Shown one piece after another: positions 46,277 to 56,000 of a DNA stretch of 64,000 nt. The position numbers and the translations under genes are program-made. Each line of letters begins with the position of its first letter. Within the stretch, counting starts at the first letter, position 1. Location: positions 62,001 to 126,000 of the forward strand of contig NZ_JAMFLX010000013.1 in assembly GCF_023502345.1 (NCBI RefSeq), read 5' to 3'. The notes under the pieces are model-generated. The model worked only from the letters and a program-made list of their open reading frames with translations, was not told the DNA's origin and ran no database searches. This DNA comes from Parendozoicomonas callyspongiae (GTDB lineage Bacteria > Pseudomonadota > Gammaproteobacteria > Pseudomonadales > Endozoicomonadaceae).

Positions 46277-47128
46277 ATGGAATCATCAGCGCATACTACA
46301 CTTGCCTCAGCTGCACCTATTGCTATTGCCACTCCAAAACAGGGTGAAGAACAAGATAAACAGTCTGGAGCTTCATCACCAGGAGTTGCCTTTGGACAAG
46401 ATGTGAGTGTCATATCAGCAAAACAAATTTTAAGTCTTCATCCCGCTGGGACAAGTATTGAAATGTCTATTTCAATTCCCAGTCATGATTCTTCCACCTT
46501 GGTGTCTAAAAAGGTGAAGCTGACAAAAACGGAAGATGGAGTAGTTGAAGAGTATGAAGAAACAATAAAAAATATAAAGGTATTTACCGTTTCTGAAGAA
46601 CAAAAGCTGGCAGGGAAGGCCATGCTGGCTGGTTCTGGATTGTTATTGGAGAATGATAAAAAACTTATAAAATACCAGAGCGATATTGAGGGAGAGGGCA
46701 CTACTCAAGGTATAGGTTATTTTTTGACAGTTAAAAAAGATACATTTACCGATGCAAACGAAGTGGATATCGAAATCACACCCTATATTGGCCTATTTGA
46801 TTTTGGTGATATACCAACTAGAAAAAAGAAGTGTCGACCTATATCTATAGCTACATGTTTTCTGATTAACAGTGCTAAACAGTCAAATCGTGCTGTCAAT
46901 GTCGGTTTCCAGCATTGTGTAGATAACTCAGAAAATAACCATCTGGGTAATATGTTCTTAATGACCAAAACAAAGAGCGAGGAAATCCAGCGTATAAATG
47001 CTACCCGCCTATGTGATTTCAATGGTGGAAAAAATCGTGGTGATTTCAATGGTGGAAAAAATCGTGGTGTAGTCTTTGAATTGAATTTAAAAGCAGAACC
47101 AATGGTTGTTCAAGTTTACAGTGAGTAA
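46277..47128 (+). CDS. orphan protein, 283 residues
   Basis: ATG 46277 is preceded by AAGGAG 8 bp upstream. I recognise no family. The first 40 residues are Ala/Ser/Thr-rich and probably flexible. The remainder alternates charged and beta-prone segments (VKLTKTEDGVVEEYEETIKN, GYFLTVKKDTFTDANEVDIE). Near the C-terminus DFNGGKNRG is repeated twice through a 27-bp tandem duplication. Base composition is lower in GC than that of the flanking rib and xdh genes, which suggests an accessory origin. No signal peptide or transmembrane segment. Confidence 0.6.
   Translation: MESSAHTTLASAAPIAIATPKQGEEQDKQSGASSPGVAFGQDVSVISAKQILSLHPAGTSIEMSISIPSHDSSTLVSKKVKLTKTEDGVVEEYEETIKNIKVFTVSEEQKLAGKAMLAGSGLLLENDKKLIKYQSDIEGEGTTQGIGYFLTVKKDTFTDANEVDIEITPYIGLFDFGDIPTRKKKCRPISIATCFLINSAKQSNRAVNVGFQHCVDNSENNHLGNMFLMTKTKSEEIQRINATRLCDFNGGKNRGDFNGGKNRGVVFELNLKAEPMVVQVYSE
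47014..47067 (+). repeat. 27-bp tandem duplication in the orphan gene
   Basis: Two identical 27-bp units lie in frame, giving DFNGGKNRG twice. Perfect identity implies a recent slippage event. Confidence 0.92.
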
Positions 47129-47188
47129 AAAATTACATCTGATCAATATATGATAGCCAGGCTAAAGATAATCAGGCAAAACCGGCCC

Positions 47189-48778
47189 TTAGTGCCTGAA
47201 CATCATGATAGCTTCCAGAACTCCCCCGGCAACTGCACGGGCCTTGTCAGAAACTGTCGTGTGATCAGCTTGTTCTCCGCGAGGATCGATATCCCCGATT
47301 TTGAAGCCTTCTGTGACAGAGATTCCAGGGTTCAGCATGCCGCGGATCTTGCCGGAAATTTTTGCGGTTACCGCCTCATTGCCAACTTTGGCAATCATCT
47401 GGCCTTCTACCACAAGGTCACCAACAGCGGCTAATGGCTGCATCTCTCCGGCAGAAGGTGCGCGAATAATTCTTTCTTCGGTATAGCCTGCGATGTTGCC
47501 CGGAATGCCAGTGTTCTGAGCGGCAGGGCCTTCCAGAATAACGCGGCCGAGATTGTGCCCACGGTTGGTTTCCACAACCACATCCACATCTTCACCAGCG
47601 TTAAAACCCGGACCAAGTGCGATAGTCAGTGGAGCCATTTCCTTGCTGGTGCCGAGGTTTTTCTTGGCCAGAATAGAGTCGATAACAATTCCGGGTTTGA
47701 ACTGGCGAAGAATTTCACCTTTCGGATCTATTAGAACCGGGACAGTACCTGCATCCAGTAAACGCCAGGCTTCGGCAACTGAGCAGGCCTTGTGAGCCTT
47801 GATACCTTCGACTTCAACAGAACCATCAACAAACATGGTCTGGGCAAAGGCGACACTGGTGCGGATAACGGTGGGTTCGGCTACATCCAACATGGCAACC
47901 TGAAAACCACTGCGTTTCAGGCGAATGGCCGTTCCGGTTGCCATATCGCCAGCTCCGCGAATAACAACCAGGTTGCTGCCACCGTTACGAATGCTGTCTT
48001 TCATTGGGCGACCGCTGCGCTCATTACGTTCCATCAGGATTTCAGCCATGATGCTGACAGCAATCTCAACGGGAGTTTCTGCACCGATATCCAGACCAAC
48101 CGGTGCCCGAATCCCGGCCACAACCTCAGGACTGACGCCACGTTCCAGCATACGCTGCTTCAGGGTCTTTACTTTGGTGCGGCTGCCAAGAAGGGCGATA
48201 TACGATGAGGAGGACTCGATAACGGCTGCCAGACCATCGGTGTCTTCATGGTTGGTGGCAACCAGTACATAACAGTTGTCGTTCAGTTCGACTTTAGTCA
48301 GACCTTCAGCCATGGTTTCACCATGGACAAGGCGGGTGCCATTTGGAAAGTGCAGGGCATTAAGGTTGGGTTCGTAGCTGTCTACAACAGTAATTTCAAA
48401 ACCCATCTGTCCTGCAAGCGCGGCAACAGCACGGTTAACATGGCCGGCTCCCGCCAGAACCATTTCGGGCTTAAGACCATGAACATCAATATGGATGGTC
48501 ATGGCGCCAGCGCAGTCCATATCCATTGCATCTTTACCTTTGCGGGTCAGTGAGCGCTGGATAGTGCGAGGCTTGCGCGCAACAATGGCTTCCATAGCCT
48601 GGTCAATAACATGATTTTCAATCAAGCCACCGCCAACGGTACCAAGAACGGTACCGTCACGGCGAACAAGCATTTGTGAGGAATGACGAGGGGCTGATCC
48701 TTTGGTGGATACAATAGTCGCGAGAGCAAAAGGGGTATTGCTCTCGGTCAGTCTTGCAGCTTCAGCAAAAAGATTCAT
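47189..48778 (-). CDS. xdhC: XdhC-YqeB fusion, molybdenum hydroxylase maturation protein
   Basis: The product has 529 residues. The N-terminal half is XdhC/CoxI-like (TIVSTKGSAPRHSSQMLVRR, GTVGGGLIENHVIDQA, then a Rossmann segment MVLAGAGHVNRAVAALAGQM); in XdhC this inserts sulfurated molybdenum cofactor. The C-terminal half matches the selenium-dependent hydroxylase protein YqeB (NLVVIRGAGDMATGTAIRLK, PVLIDPKGEILRQFKPGIVI, TIALGPGFNAGEDVDVVVET). These are usually separate genes. The fusion suggests that cofactor insertion and selenium handling are coupled. The gene is transcribed away from yqeC's 3' end, with a palindromic element between. Confidence 0.88.
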   Translation of the reverse strand: MNLFAEAARLTESNTPFALATIVSTKGSAPRHSSQMLVRRDGTVLGTVGGGLIENHVIDQAMEAIVARKPRTIQRSLTRKGKDAMDMDCAGAMTIHIDVHGLKPEMVLAGAGHVNRAVAALAGQMGFEITVVDSYEPNLNALHFPNGTRLVHGETMAEGLTKVELNDNCYVLVATNHEDTDGLAAVIESSSSYIALLGSRTKVKTLKQRMLERGVSPEVVAGIRAPVGLDIGAETPVEIAVSIMAEILMERNERSGRPMKDSIRNGGSNLVVIRGAGDMATGTAIRLKRSGFQVAMLDVAEPTVIRTSVAFAQTMFVDGSVEVEGIKAHKACSVAEAWRLLDAGTVPVLIDPKGEILRQFKPGIVIDSILAKKNLGTSKEMAPLTIALGPGFNAGEDVDVVVETNRGHNLGRVILEGPAAQNTGIPGNIAGYTEERIIRAPSAGEMQPLAAVGDLVVEGQMIAKVGNEAVTAKISGKIRGMLNPGISVTEGFKIGDIDPRGEQADHTTVSDKARAVAGGVLEAIMMFRH

Positions 48779-48801
48779 GTAAGGCAGATTCCTGTCTGTT
48801 A

Positions 48802-49070
48802 TTAGGGGCTGCTCACAATTAAACCTCGACTCAGTGGCTCTAAAAGCGGTCAGCTGTTAGAAGGGGTTGCGAAAATAGTAGTCATCTACATTGAGCAAGC
48901 CCGACGCAGCAGATGGCCGCTTTTAGAGCCACCCGTAGGGCGCTTCCGAGAGCTTCTATGAGCTTCGTTGTAGTGCCTTGAAAGGCACTCAGCATTCCTG
49001 CTGCACTACGCCTCGTCATAGAAACTCTCGGAAGCGCTGAGTTCGATGTTTAATTGTGAGCACCCCCTAA
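48802..49070. mobile_element. MITE-like palindromic element, copy 1
   Basis: This is a 269-bp element with terminal inverted repeats of about 23 bp (TTAGGGGCTGCTCACAATTA left, its complement with one mismatch right). Two long hairpins lie inside: arms GTGGCTCTAAAAGCGG/CCGCTTTTAGAGCCAC and GCGCTTCCGAGAG/CTCTCGGAAGCGC. There is no coding frame. A second copy is at 61944-62215. I see no convincing target duplication. The right terminal repeat contains the yqeC stop codon (TAA at 49050-49052). Confidence 0.8.
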
Positions 49071-49826
49071 GCACTCGACCGGCTCATCTTTATTGGCAAG
49101 AGAAGCAAGCAGTGCGCGTTCGATATGTGTGCTTTGACCGAGAACGGCCCAACCCAGCAGCCAGGCTTTGTCTCGTAGTTCAAAGCTGTCGAGCTTGTTG
49201 ATCAGCCAGCAGAGGCGACTGTTCAGAGGAGGGGAGCCGAACAAACCGACAACAGGTTTGAGCAGCCCTACAAGAGATTGGCCGCTGACCGGGCGCCCCT
49301 CGCGCTGCCCAGTCAAAGACTGAAACAGGGGCCAGCGGTGTATGGATTCAGGTCCGGCGGGGGCACGAATACCATCCCAGCCGGTAACTGCGATAACAAC
49401 ATCGCAGCTGTCGGGAAGAACCGGTTCACCAATAGCTGGTGCCTTCATCGGCTTTTCCCGTGCGCCATCTGCTTCCACAATAACGATGTCGCATAAATTC
49501 TGTTCCAGCCAAAGGCCTGGCTGCTCTGGAAGTACTCCTGTGAGCTTGCGTTTGTCTGACTCACAGGGAGCCCCCGCAACTGCAATACAACCTGGCTCTA
49601 GACTGAACATCTCACCGGGTTTGATAATGGCCTGGTCTTTAGGGCGGTAAATCCTGGTTGTTGTCGTCACCAGTACGCGGAGATTCTGGCTGGCCAGCTC
49701 ATCGGCCAGTCGAAACATCAGGGTGGTCTTTCCACCGGCACCGGTGATGGCGATAATGCGTTCCTGCTCTGCATTAAGCGACAGAGCGTCTGAGATATTT
49801 TCCGGAGCCTTACTTTGACTGTTCAA
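49050..49826 (-). CDS. yqeC: selenium-dependent hydroxylase accessory protein YqeC
   Basis: The product has 258 residues from TTG 49826 (AGGT about 7 bp upstream). The N-terminal P-loop is IIAITGAGGKTTLMFRLADE, followed by VLVTTTTRIYRP and the Mg/NTP motif DIVIVEADGAREKPMKAP, all typical of YqeC. YqeC and YqeB mark genomes that use a labile selenium cofactor in molybdenum hydroxylases; the reaction is not established. The last five residues (GGAHN) and the stop come from the palindromic element. Its 5' end overlaps the divergent mocA-like gene by 12 bp. Confidence 0.88.
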   Translation of the reverse strand: MNSQSKAPENISDALSLNAEQERIIAITGAGGKTTLMFRLADELASQNLRVLVTTTTRIYRPKDQAIIKPGEMFSLEPGCIAVAGAPCESDKRKLTGVLPEQPGLWLEQNLCDIVIVEADGAREKPMKAPAIGEPVLPDSCDVVIAVTGWDGIRAPAGPESIHRWPLFQSLTGQREGRPVSGQSLVGLLKPVVGLFGSPPLNSRLCWLINKLDSFELRDKAWLLGWAVLGQSTHIERALLASLANKDEPVECLGGAHN

Positions 49827-50471
49827 CTGGACTACCTCTCTACAGCACCGCTAACTGATCAGAAAACGTTGCCTGCTGACTGTATTGTTCTGGCGGCCGG
49901 CCTTTCGTCGCGCATGGGTGAATGGAAGATGTCTCTGCCCCTTTCTCCGGTAAACGGTCCTGAAGAGGCACAAACTATCCTCGATCACAGCATCGCAAAC
50001 GCCTTGTCGGCCTGTGAGCGGGTTATTCTTGTGACCGGGTTCAGAGGGGAAGAACTGGCGGAGAGATACCAGGGAAGATCGAACATTCTTGTTGCGCATA
50101 ATCCCGACTTCAGAGAAGGCATGAAGAGTTCCCTTTTGTGCGGTTTGGCACGTGTACGTGCGGGCTATGCTTTCATAACTCATGGTGATCTGCCGTTTCT
50201 CTCATCTTCACTGTTTGCAAAGCTCTGGAAAGTACGTGGCGATAAACCTGTCTTCCCTGTTTACAAAAATCAGCACGGACACCCTGTTCTTGTTTCTAAA
50301 AAAGTTATCAAGAGATTAATAAAGTTTAACTCTGACAAGTCAATTAAATCACTCCTGCGCAACGATTGTTTTGATTTATGTATAAACTGTCGTGACATTC
50401 TTCGTGATATAGATACACCAGAAACTTATTACGCCGAAACAGGATTAATGGTTAATAATTCCAGCTTATGA
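49815..50471 (+). CDS. mocA: MocA/YgfJ-like molybdenum cofactor nucleotidyltransferase
   Basis: The product has 218 residues from TTG 49815, supported by GGAG 7 bp upstream. The nucleotidyltransferase motif LAAGLSSRMGEWKMSLPL and the metal-binding THGDLPFLSS segment match MobA-like enzymes. MocA adds CMP to molybdopterin to form the cytosine dinucleotide cofactor of xanthine dehydrogenase-type enzymes; YgfJ is the E. coli relative. No ATG is available before the motif, so a non-ATG start is required. The C-terminal 60 residues are AT-rich. Confidence 0.85.
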   Translation: MTVQLDYLSTAPLTDQKTLPADCIVLAAGLSSRMGEWKMSLPLSPVNGPEEAQTILDHSIANALSACERVILVTGFRGEELAERYQGRSNILVAHNPDFREGMKSSLLCGLARVRAGYAFITHGDLPFLSSSLFAKLWKVRGDKPVFPVYKNQHGHPVLVSKKVIKRLIKFNSDKSIKSLLRNDCFDLCINCRDILRDIDTPETYYAETGLMVNNSSL

Positions 50472-50535
50472 ATGTGTCTAATTGGAAAGGTGTAGAAAAG
50501 GTAGCGTTTAGTCAATCGCAAAGAAAGTGATGGCT

Positions 50536-50547
50536 GATATATATCAA
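50536..50547. promoter_or_regulatory. palindrome TGATATATATCA
   Basis: This perfect 12-bp palindrome lies in the 259-bp gap before the sigma-54 activator gene. It could be an operator or activator site. A TGG...TTGCA sequence just after it has the wrong spacing for sigma-54. Confidence 0.3.
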
Positions 50548-50730
50548 TCTGGTAATGAAAATTGCAGGCTTGGTAAATTCAAATTATTTAAAAGTGGTAA
50601 TTAGTTGTCATAGATCATAACTCTTGATGACCGACATTTTACATTAAAAGGGTACCCCACAGTCACTCTTCGAAGCTCCTTTCTATGGAGAAATCGTTTC
50701 GGATTGCAGGCTGTGTCCAGGAGCCTTTGA

Positions 50731-52602
50731 TTGTCTGAAAAGTCTGCTAGTTCTGTTCTTCTTTCTGTCCAGTCGACCGTTATTCGTTGTGCACAAGTCC
50801 TCGCGAAGATCATGAAACTGGATGTCGAGATCATTGATGCTGCCATGAACCGAGTGGCTGTAACGGGTCTCTGCAATCATCTTCCCAATATCAGCGAGCG
50901 CAAGACAGCTGTCTTCTGCTCGGTACTTAAGACCCGTCAGGCAAGTCTGATCCGCAATGCCGGGTTCGATCCTTCCTGTCAAAAGTGCCCCTCTGCAGGA
51001 AGCACCTGCCATAAGACAGCGCAGCTGGCTTTACCGCTGATGGTCAAGGGGGAGTGTGTTGGTGTAGTGAATCTGGTCTGCTTTACTGAAGAACAGCGTC
51101 AGCACCTGCTGCAGAACTACCGGTCATTTAAGGATTACACTGAGAACACTGTCCAGCTTTACATTACCCGGACCCTGGAAGAAGGCAGCACCAGCAAGCC
51201 CCAGGTTATTTCCCCAAGCTCCATTCCCGATTTTCTGTCCCGCTTTGCTGATGATATGCAGCAGGGTGTTCTGCTGTTCAGCGATGCAGGTGAACTCGCT
51301 TACATCAATACTGCGGCCTGCAGGCAGCTTGAGCTGGCTGATGAGCGAATGCACAACGTTCGAATTACCGTTCGTCCCTTTGGTTTGAGCAATAGCACCG
51401 GCAGGGAAGAAATCCATTACGTACTGACGATTGATGGCCGTGAGCGGATTATGCCCGCTGTGCAGTCAGTTGTTGGCGATTACCGTGCCTTAATGCTGAA
51501 CATGGCCTGCGAGTATCAGAGCAAGCCGATTGATGCGCCGGAATCTTCAGAAATCATTGGTAACTCTGCGCCAATTCAGCTGCTCAGAAAGCAGGTGCGT
51601 CGGGTCGCAGACAGTCCTTCCAGTGTGATGATCCGGGGGGAATCTGGTACCGGTAAAGAAGTTTTTGCCCGTGCAGTACACGCCGCCAGTCGTCGGGCGG
51701 ATAAACTATTTATTGCGATCAACTGTGCAGCAATTCCTGAACAGCTTCTGGAAAGTGAACTGTTTGGTTATGTCAAAGGTGCGTTTACCGGAGCAAATAG
51801 TAAAGGCAGCGAAGGCCTGATTCGCCAGGCGGATGGTGGCACACTGTTCCTTGATGAAATTGGTGACATGACTCTGCATCTGCAGGCCAAGCTGCTGCGG
51901 GTGCTTGACCGTCGGGAAGTAACACCGGTTGGCTCTTCTGCCGTTATCCCGGTTGATGTGCGGATTATTTCTGCGACTCACCGGGATTTCGATAAGCTGA
52001 TTGGCGATGGTGAGTTCCGGGAAGACCTTTTCTACCGTCTGAATGTTATCCCTCTTGAGCTTCCTCCCCTACGAAAACGTGAAGGGGATATCGATCTTCT
52101 GATCGAGTATTTCCTGGCCAGACACTCGAAAGCTCTGGCCCGCCATCGACCGGCTTTGCAGCCCGATACCATGGAATGTCTGCGAAGGTGGCGCTGGCCC
52201 GGTAATATCAGGGAGCTGGCCAATATGATTGAATACCTGGTCAATGTTGCAGATCCAACGCTGCCAGTCTCTCCCAATCTTCTGCCGAAAAAAATGCGGC
52301 TTGCGAAACAAGAAATCAGTTTTGAGATAGAAACAGAAAAAGAAACTGAATCGAAATCCATCTCAATACTTGATAAGCCCGTTCCTTTTGAAAATACCCG
52401 TTGTCTCAATATAGAGTCGATGGAAAAAGAATTAATTCAACAAGCGTTAACTAACTTCTCAACTTATCACGATTGTAAACAGCGAGCTGCACATGCCTTG
52501 GGTATTGGTATTGCAACGCTGTATCGCAAAATCAAAAAGTATGAACTGGAGGATTGTACTACTTGGCAGCAGATGAGAAATCGTTATCAATTATCAAAAT
52601 AA
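50731..52602 (+). CDS. ygeV: sigma-54-dependent activator of the xdh locus (YgeV-like)
   Basis: The product has 623 residues from TTG 50731, backed by AGGAG 7 bp upstream. An N-terminal sensor region carries a cysteine cluster (CQKCPSAGSTC near residues 89-99) and a PAS-like segment near 165-255. The AAA+ domain (about 270-500) has Walker A GESGTGKE, the sigma-54 contact loop GAFTGA and Walker B GGTLFLDEIGD. A Fis-type helix-turn-helix closes it (HDCKQRAAHALGIGIATLYRKIKKY). It presumably senses a purine or redox signal and opens the promoter at 52798. E. coli YgeV sits in the same gene neighbourhood. Confidence 0.88.
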   Translation: MSEKSASSVLLSVQSTVIRCAQVLAKIMKLDVEIIDAAMNRVAVTGLCNHLPNISERKTAVFCSVLKTRQASLIRNAGFDPSCQKCPSAGSTCHKTAQLALPLMVKGECVGVVNLVCFTEEQRQHLLQNYRSFKDYTENTVQLYITRTLEEGSTSKPQVISPSSIPDFLSRFADDMQQGVLLFSDAGELAYINTAACRQLELADERMHNVRITVRPFGLSNSTGREEIHYVLTIDGRERIMPAVQSVVGDYRALMLNMACEYQSKPIDAPESSEIIGNSAPIQLLRKQVRRVADSPSSVMIRGESGTGKEVFARAVHAASRRADKLFIAINCAAIPEQLLESELFGYVKGAFTGANSKGSEGLIRQADGGTLFLDEIGDMTLHLQAKLLRVLDRREVTPVGSSAVIPVDVRIISATHRDFDKLIGDGEFREDLFYRLNVIPLELPPLRKREGDIDLLIEYFLARHSKALARHRPALQPDTMECLRRWRWPGNIRELANMIEYLVNVADPTLPVSPNLLPKKMRLAKQEISFEIETEKETESKSISILDKPVPFENTRCLNIESMEKELIQQALTNFSTYHDCKQRAAHALGIGIATLYRKIKKYELEDCTTWQQMRNRYQLSK

Positions 52603-52620
52603 ACACCGGCGATTATCGTG

Positions 52621-52639
52621 CGTATATCAAATTGATACG
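52621..52639. promoter_or_regulatory. candidate upstream activator site
   Basis: CGTATATCAAATTGATACG has arms CGTATATCAA and TTGATACG, imperfect by two bases. It stands about 160 bp before the sigma-54 promoter, a usual distance for an enhancer site. Confidence 0.35.
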
Positions 52640-52797
52640 GCTGTCTGGCTAATAGAAACCATTCTCAATTATTTGGGGTGAAAGTAATAGTAAGCAAATG
52701 AAAGCTGTATGAAAGGAAATTAAAAACCTCAGTTTTTTTTGCTTTAAGTCATAGGATTAATTGCTTGTGCAGGTGCTGCCCACAAAATAAAAGAAGT

Positions 52798-52813
52798 TGG
52801 CTCGTCCTGTGCA
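52798..52813 (+). promoter_or_regulatory. sigma-54 promoter (-24/-12)
   Basis: TGGCTCGTCCTGTGCA matches the consensus TGGCACGN4TTGCA at all but two defined positions, with exact GG-to-GC spacing. It lies 274 bp before ygfK and just after a sigma-54 activator gene. Confidence 0.75.
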
Positions 52814-53086
52814 GTGTTGTGCGATAGATGCGGCTTATAGGTTGCGGGAAATGACAGTGCAGAACTGTCAGTAATGAAATAAGCGACTATCAGAAAACGC
52901 CTTGAATTGAGCTGTTGCCGGGAAGGAAACCAAGGCAGCAGTTGACAAAAAAACAGCTGCTACTGAACAGTAGCCCGATAAACCACAGGGCACGAAGGGT
53001 TTCATAAAGCTACCAGGATCGGCGCCGTGAGCCGGCCAGAGCAGAAACAACATTCATGCCTTGCCTGATGACAGGAGACGTAAGTC

Positions 53087-56000
53087 ATGGCTGATATAAT
53101 GCGCCCCATTCCCTTTGGTGAGATGCTGAAACGCATTACCGGGGAATACCGCAAGACTCAAACTCTGTTCGGCATTCCGGCTCGTCAGTTCTTCCGCAAG
53201 AGCAACAATAGCCAGATCAAAGTTTTCAACGAGAAGTGCACTACTCCCGTTGGTCCTGCTGCTGGTCCTCATACTCAGCTAGCCCAGAACATCATCACCT
53301 CCTGGTGGACCGGTGCGCGCTTCATCGAACTGAAAACAGTTCAGATCATGGATACGCTGGAAATCTCCAAGCCTTGTATCGATCCAGAAGATGAAGCTTA
53401 CAACTGTGAGTGGTCCACCGAGTTCACTCTGCCCAAGGCTTACGACGAATATCTGAAAGCATGGCTGATCCTGCACGCCCTGGAAGAAGTCTTCGATCCA
53501 CAGATGGGTGGCGAGAAGACCTTTGTCTTTAACATGAGTGTCGGTTATGACCTGAAAGGCATCAAAACCGAGCGCATGCAGACTTTCATCAACGACATGC
53601 TGGATTCCTCCAGGAATCCTGCTCTGGCTCAGTACCGTGAAGAACTGGCCGAGTGGCTGCAGAGCCCAGAATTCCTGACCACCTTCAACTGCGCAGATCG
53701 CAAAGAAGAGTTGTCTCAGGTTCCTGTCCGTGTTCCTGCCCAGATGTGCAGTGCGGTAACCCTGTCCACCATGCACGGCTGCCCTCCCGATGAGATCGAG
53801 AAAATCTGTGAGTACATGCTGACAGAGAAGAACATCGATACCTTCGTAAAACTGAACCCAACTCTGCTGGGCTTCCCACGTGTACGTGGCATCCTGGATG
53901 ACCTGGGCTTCAGCAACATCCACCTGAAGGAAGAGTCCTTTACTCACGACCTGCAGATGGAAGACGCGCTGCCAATGCTGGAGCGTCTGATGAAGGTTGG
54001 TAAGGAGCATGGCCGCGGCTTCGGTGTCAAGCTCTCCAACACTCTGGGTACCGTGAACAAGAAGGGCAACCTGCCTGACGCAGAAATGTACATGTCCGGC
54101 CGTGCCCTGTACCCGCTGACCATCAACCTGGCTGCCACTCTGGCCCGTGTATTCCAGGGTCAGCTGCCAATGTCCTACTCCGGTGGTGCATGGAAAGGTA
54201 ATATTGCCAAGATCTTCAATGCCGGTATCCGCCCAATCACCATGGCGACCGAACTGCTTAAGCCAGGTGGTTACCTGCGTCTGAAGGATTGCGCTGAAGA
54301 ACTCGAGAAGTGCGAATCCTGGGGCATGACCAGCGTTGACGTGGAAGCTGTTGAAGCTCTGGCTGCTCACGCTATCAGCGGTGAAGATCCTTACACCCGC
54401 AGAGACTGGCACGAGACTCCCAAGCGCAAGTCCGGTGTTTCTCCTCTGACCGACTGCTTCATTGCTCCCTGTAAAGAAGCCTGCCCTGTTGGCCAGGACA
54501 TTCCTGAGTACATCAAGCTGGTTGCCGAAGGCCGTTACCGTGACGCTCTGGCGCTGATCTACTCCAAGAACGCATTGCCTGCCATTACCGGTCATATCTG
54601 TGATCACCAGTGCCAGCACAGCTGCACCCGTCAGAACTATGAAGGTTCTGTCCAGATTCGCGATATCAAAAAGGTTGCCGTTGAGCAGGGCTGGGAAGCT
54701 TACCGCGCTGGCTGGAAGAAGCCTGAATTAACCAGTGACAAACGTGTAGCTGTTGTGGGTGCCGGTCCTGCCGGTCTGGCCTCCGCCCTGTTCCTGGCAC
54801 GTGCTGGCTTCTCTGTGACTGTATTCGAGAAAGAGAAGAATGCTGGCGGTATCGTTAAGAACGTTATCCCTCAGTTCCGTCTGCCTGAAGGTGTTATCCA
54901 GCAGGATATCGACTTTGTTGCCGATCACGGTGTGCACTTCGAGTTCGGCTGCGCTCCAGACCTGACTGTCCACACTCTGAAGGCTGGCGGTTTCGCTTAT
55001 GTGATCCTGGGTGTGGGTGCCGAGAAGGGCAACCCAATCAAGCTGGAAGGTGAAGGCGTTAAGGTTCTGAAGTCTCTGGATTTCCTCCGCCAATTTAATC
55101 AAAAAGAGAGTAATAACAAGCCTGAAACCCTGGAACTGGGTTCTCACGTTGCTGTTGTTGGTGGCGGTAACACTGCCATGGACAGCGCCCGTGCTGCCCT
55201 GAAGATGGAAGGCGTTGAGAAGGTTTCTGTCTTCTACCGTCGTACCCTGCACGAGATGCCTGCTGACCGCGAAGAATATGAAAACGCGGTTGAAGATGGT
55301 GCCGAGTTCCACTTCCTGACCAACCCTGAAGCGATGCGTCAAGGAGAAGGTGAAAAGGCTGAACTGGTCTGCCGCACCATGGTTCTGGGTGAGCCTGATG
55401 AGAAAGGTCGTCGCAAGCCTGTTGCTACCAGCGATAACACTATCCACAAGGTTGACACCCTGATATCCGCAATCGGTGAACAGGCTGACCGTGACCTGCT
55501 GTCTCATATGGGCGTGCCCATGGGTGAAGATGGCTGGCCTGCACTGGATGCAAGCGGTGAAACCGGTGTTGAAGGTGTGTTCCTGGCTGGTGACGTAGCG
55601 ACTGGTCCTTCCAGCATCATCGGTGCTGTAGCCGGCGGTCGTCGTGCAGTAGATGCCATCATGGCCCGCGAAGGCATTAACCAGGATATCTTCATCGCTC
55701 CTGAGCTGAGCAGCGTTGACAAAATCTACGACAAGAAGGGTGTGATTCCTCTGAAGGTTGTAGAAGCTGGTGATTATCAGGAGCTGGCTGTTCGTGAAGC
55801 GTCCCGCTGCCTCGAATGTAACCATGTCTGCACCAAGTGTGCTGATGTCTGCCCCAACCGTGCCAACATCGCTGTTCCGGTTCCAGGCATGAAAGATGCT
55901 ATGCAGATTCTGCACCTGGATGCTTACTGCAACGAATGTGGCAACTGTGCCTCCTTCTGCAGCTACGACAGCGCACCTTACAAGACCAAGCTGACCATCT

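Larger units (their letters stand above)
52603..53086. other. regulatory region and leader of ygfK
   Basis: This 484-bp non-coding stretch contains the candidate activator site (52621), the sigma-54 promoter (52798) and a transcribed leader of about 260 nt. The leader has at least one perfect stem-loop (GCTACTGAACAGTAGC, 52959-52974) preceded by AGCAG/CTGCT arms. No frame looks coding. GGAG at 53074-53077 is the ygfK ribosome binding site. I could not match the leader to a riboswitch class. Confidence 0.55.

Noticed and set aside
50551-50568. Sigma-54-like TGG...TTGCA before the activator gene
   Set aside because: The GG and GC elements are one base too far apart and the CACG part is missing.
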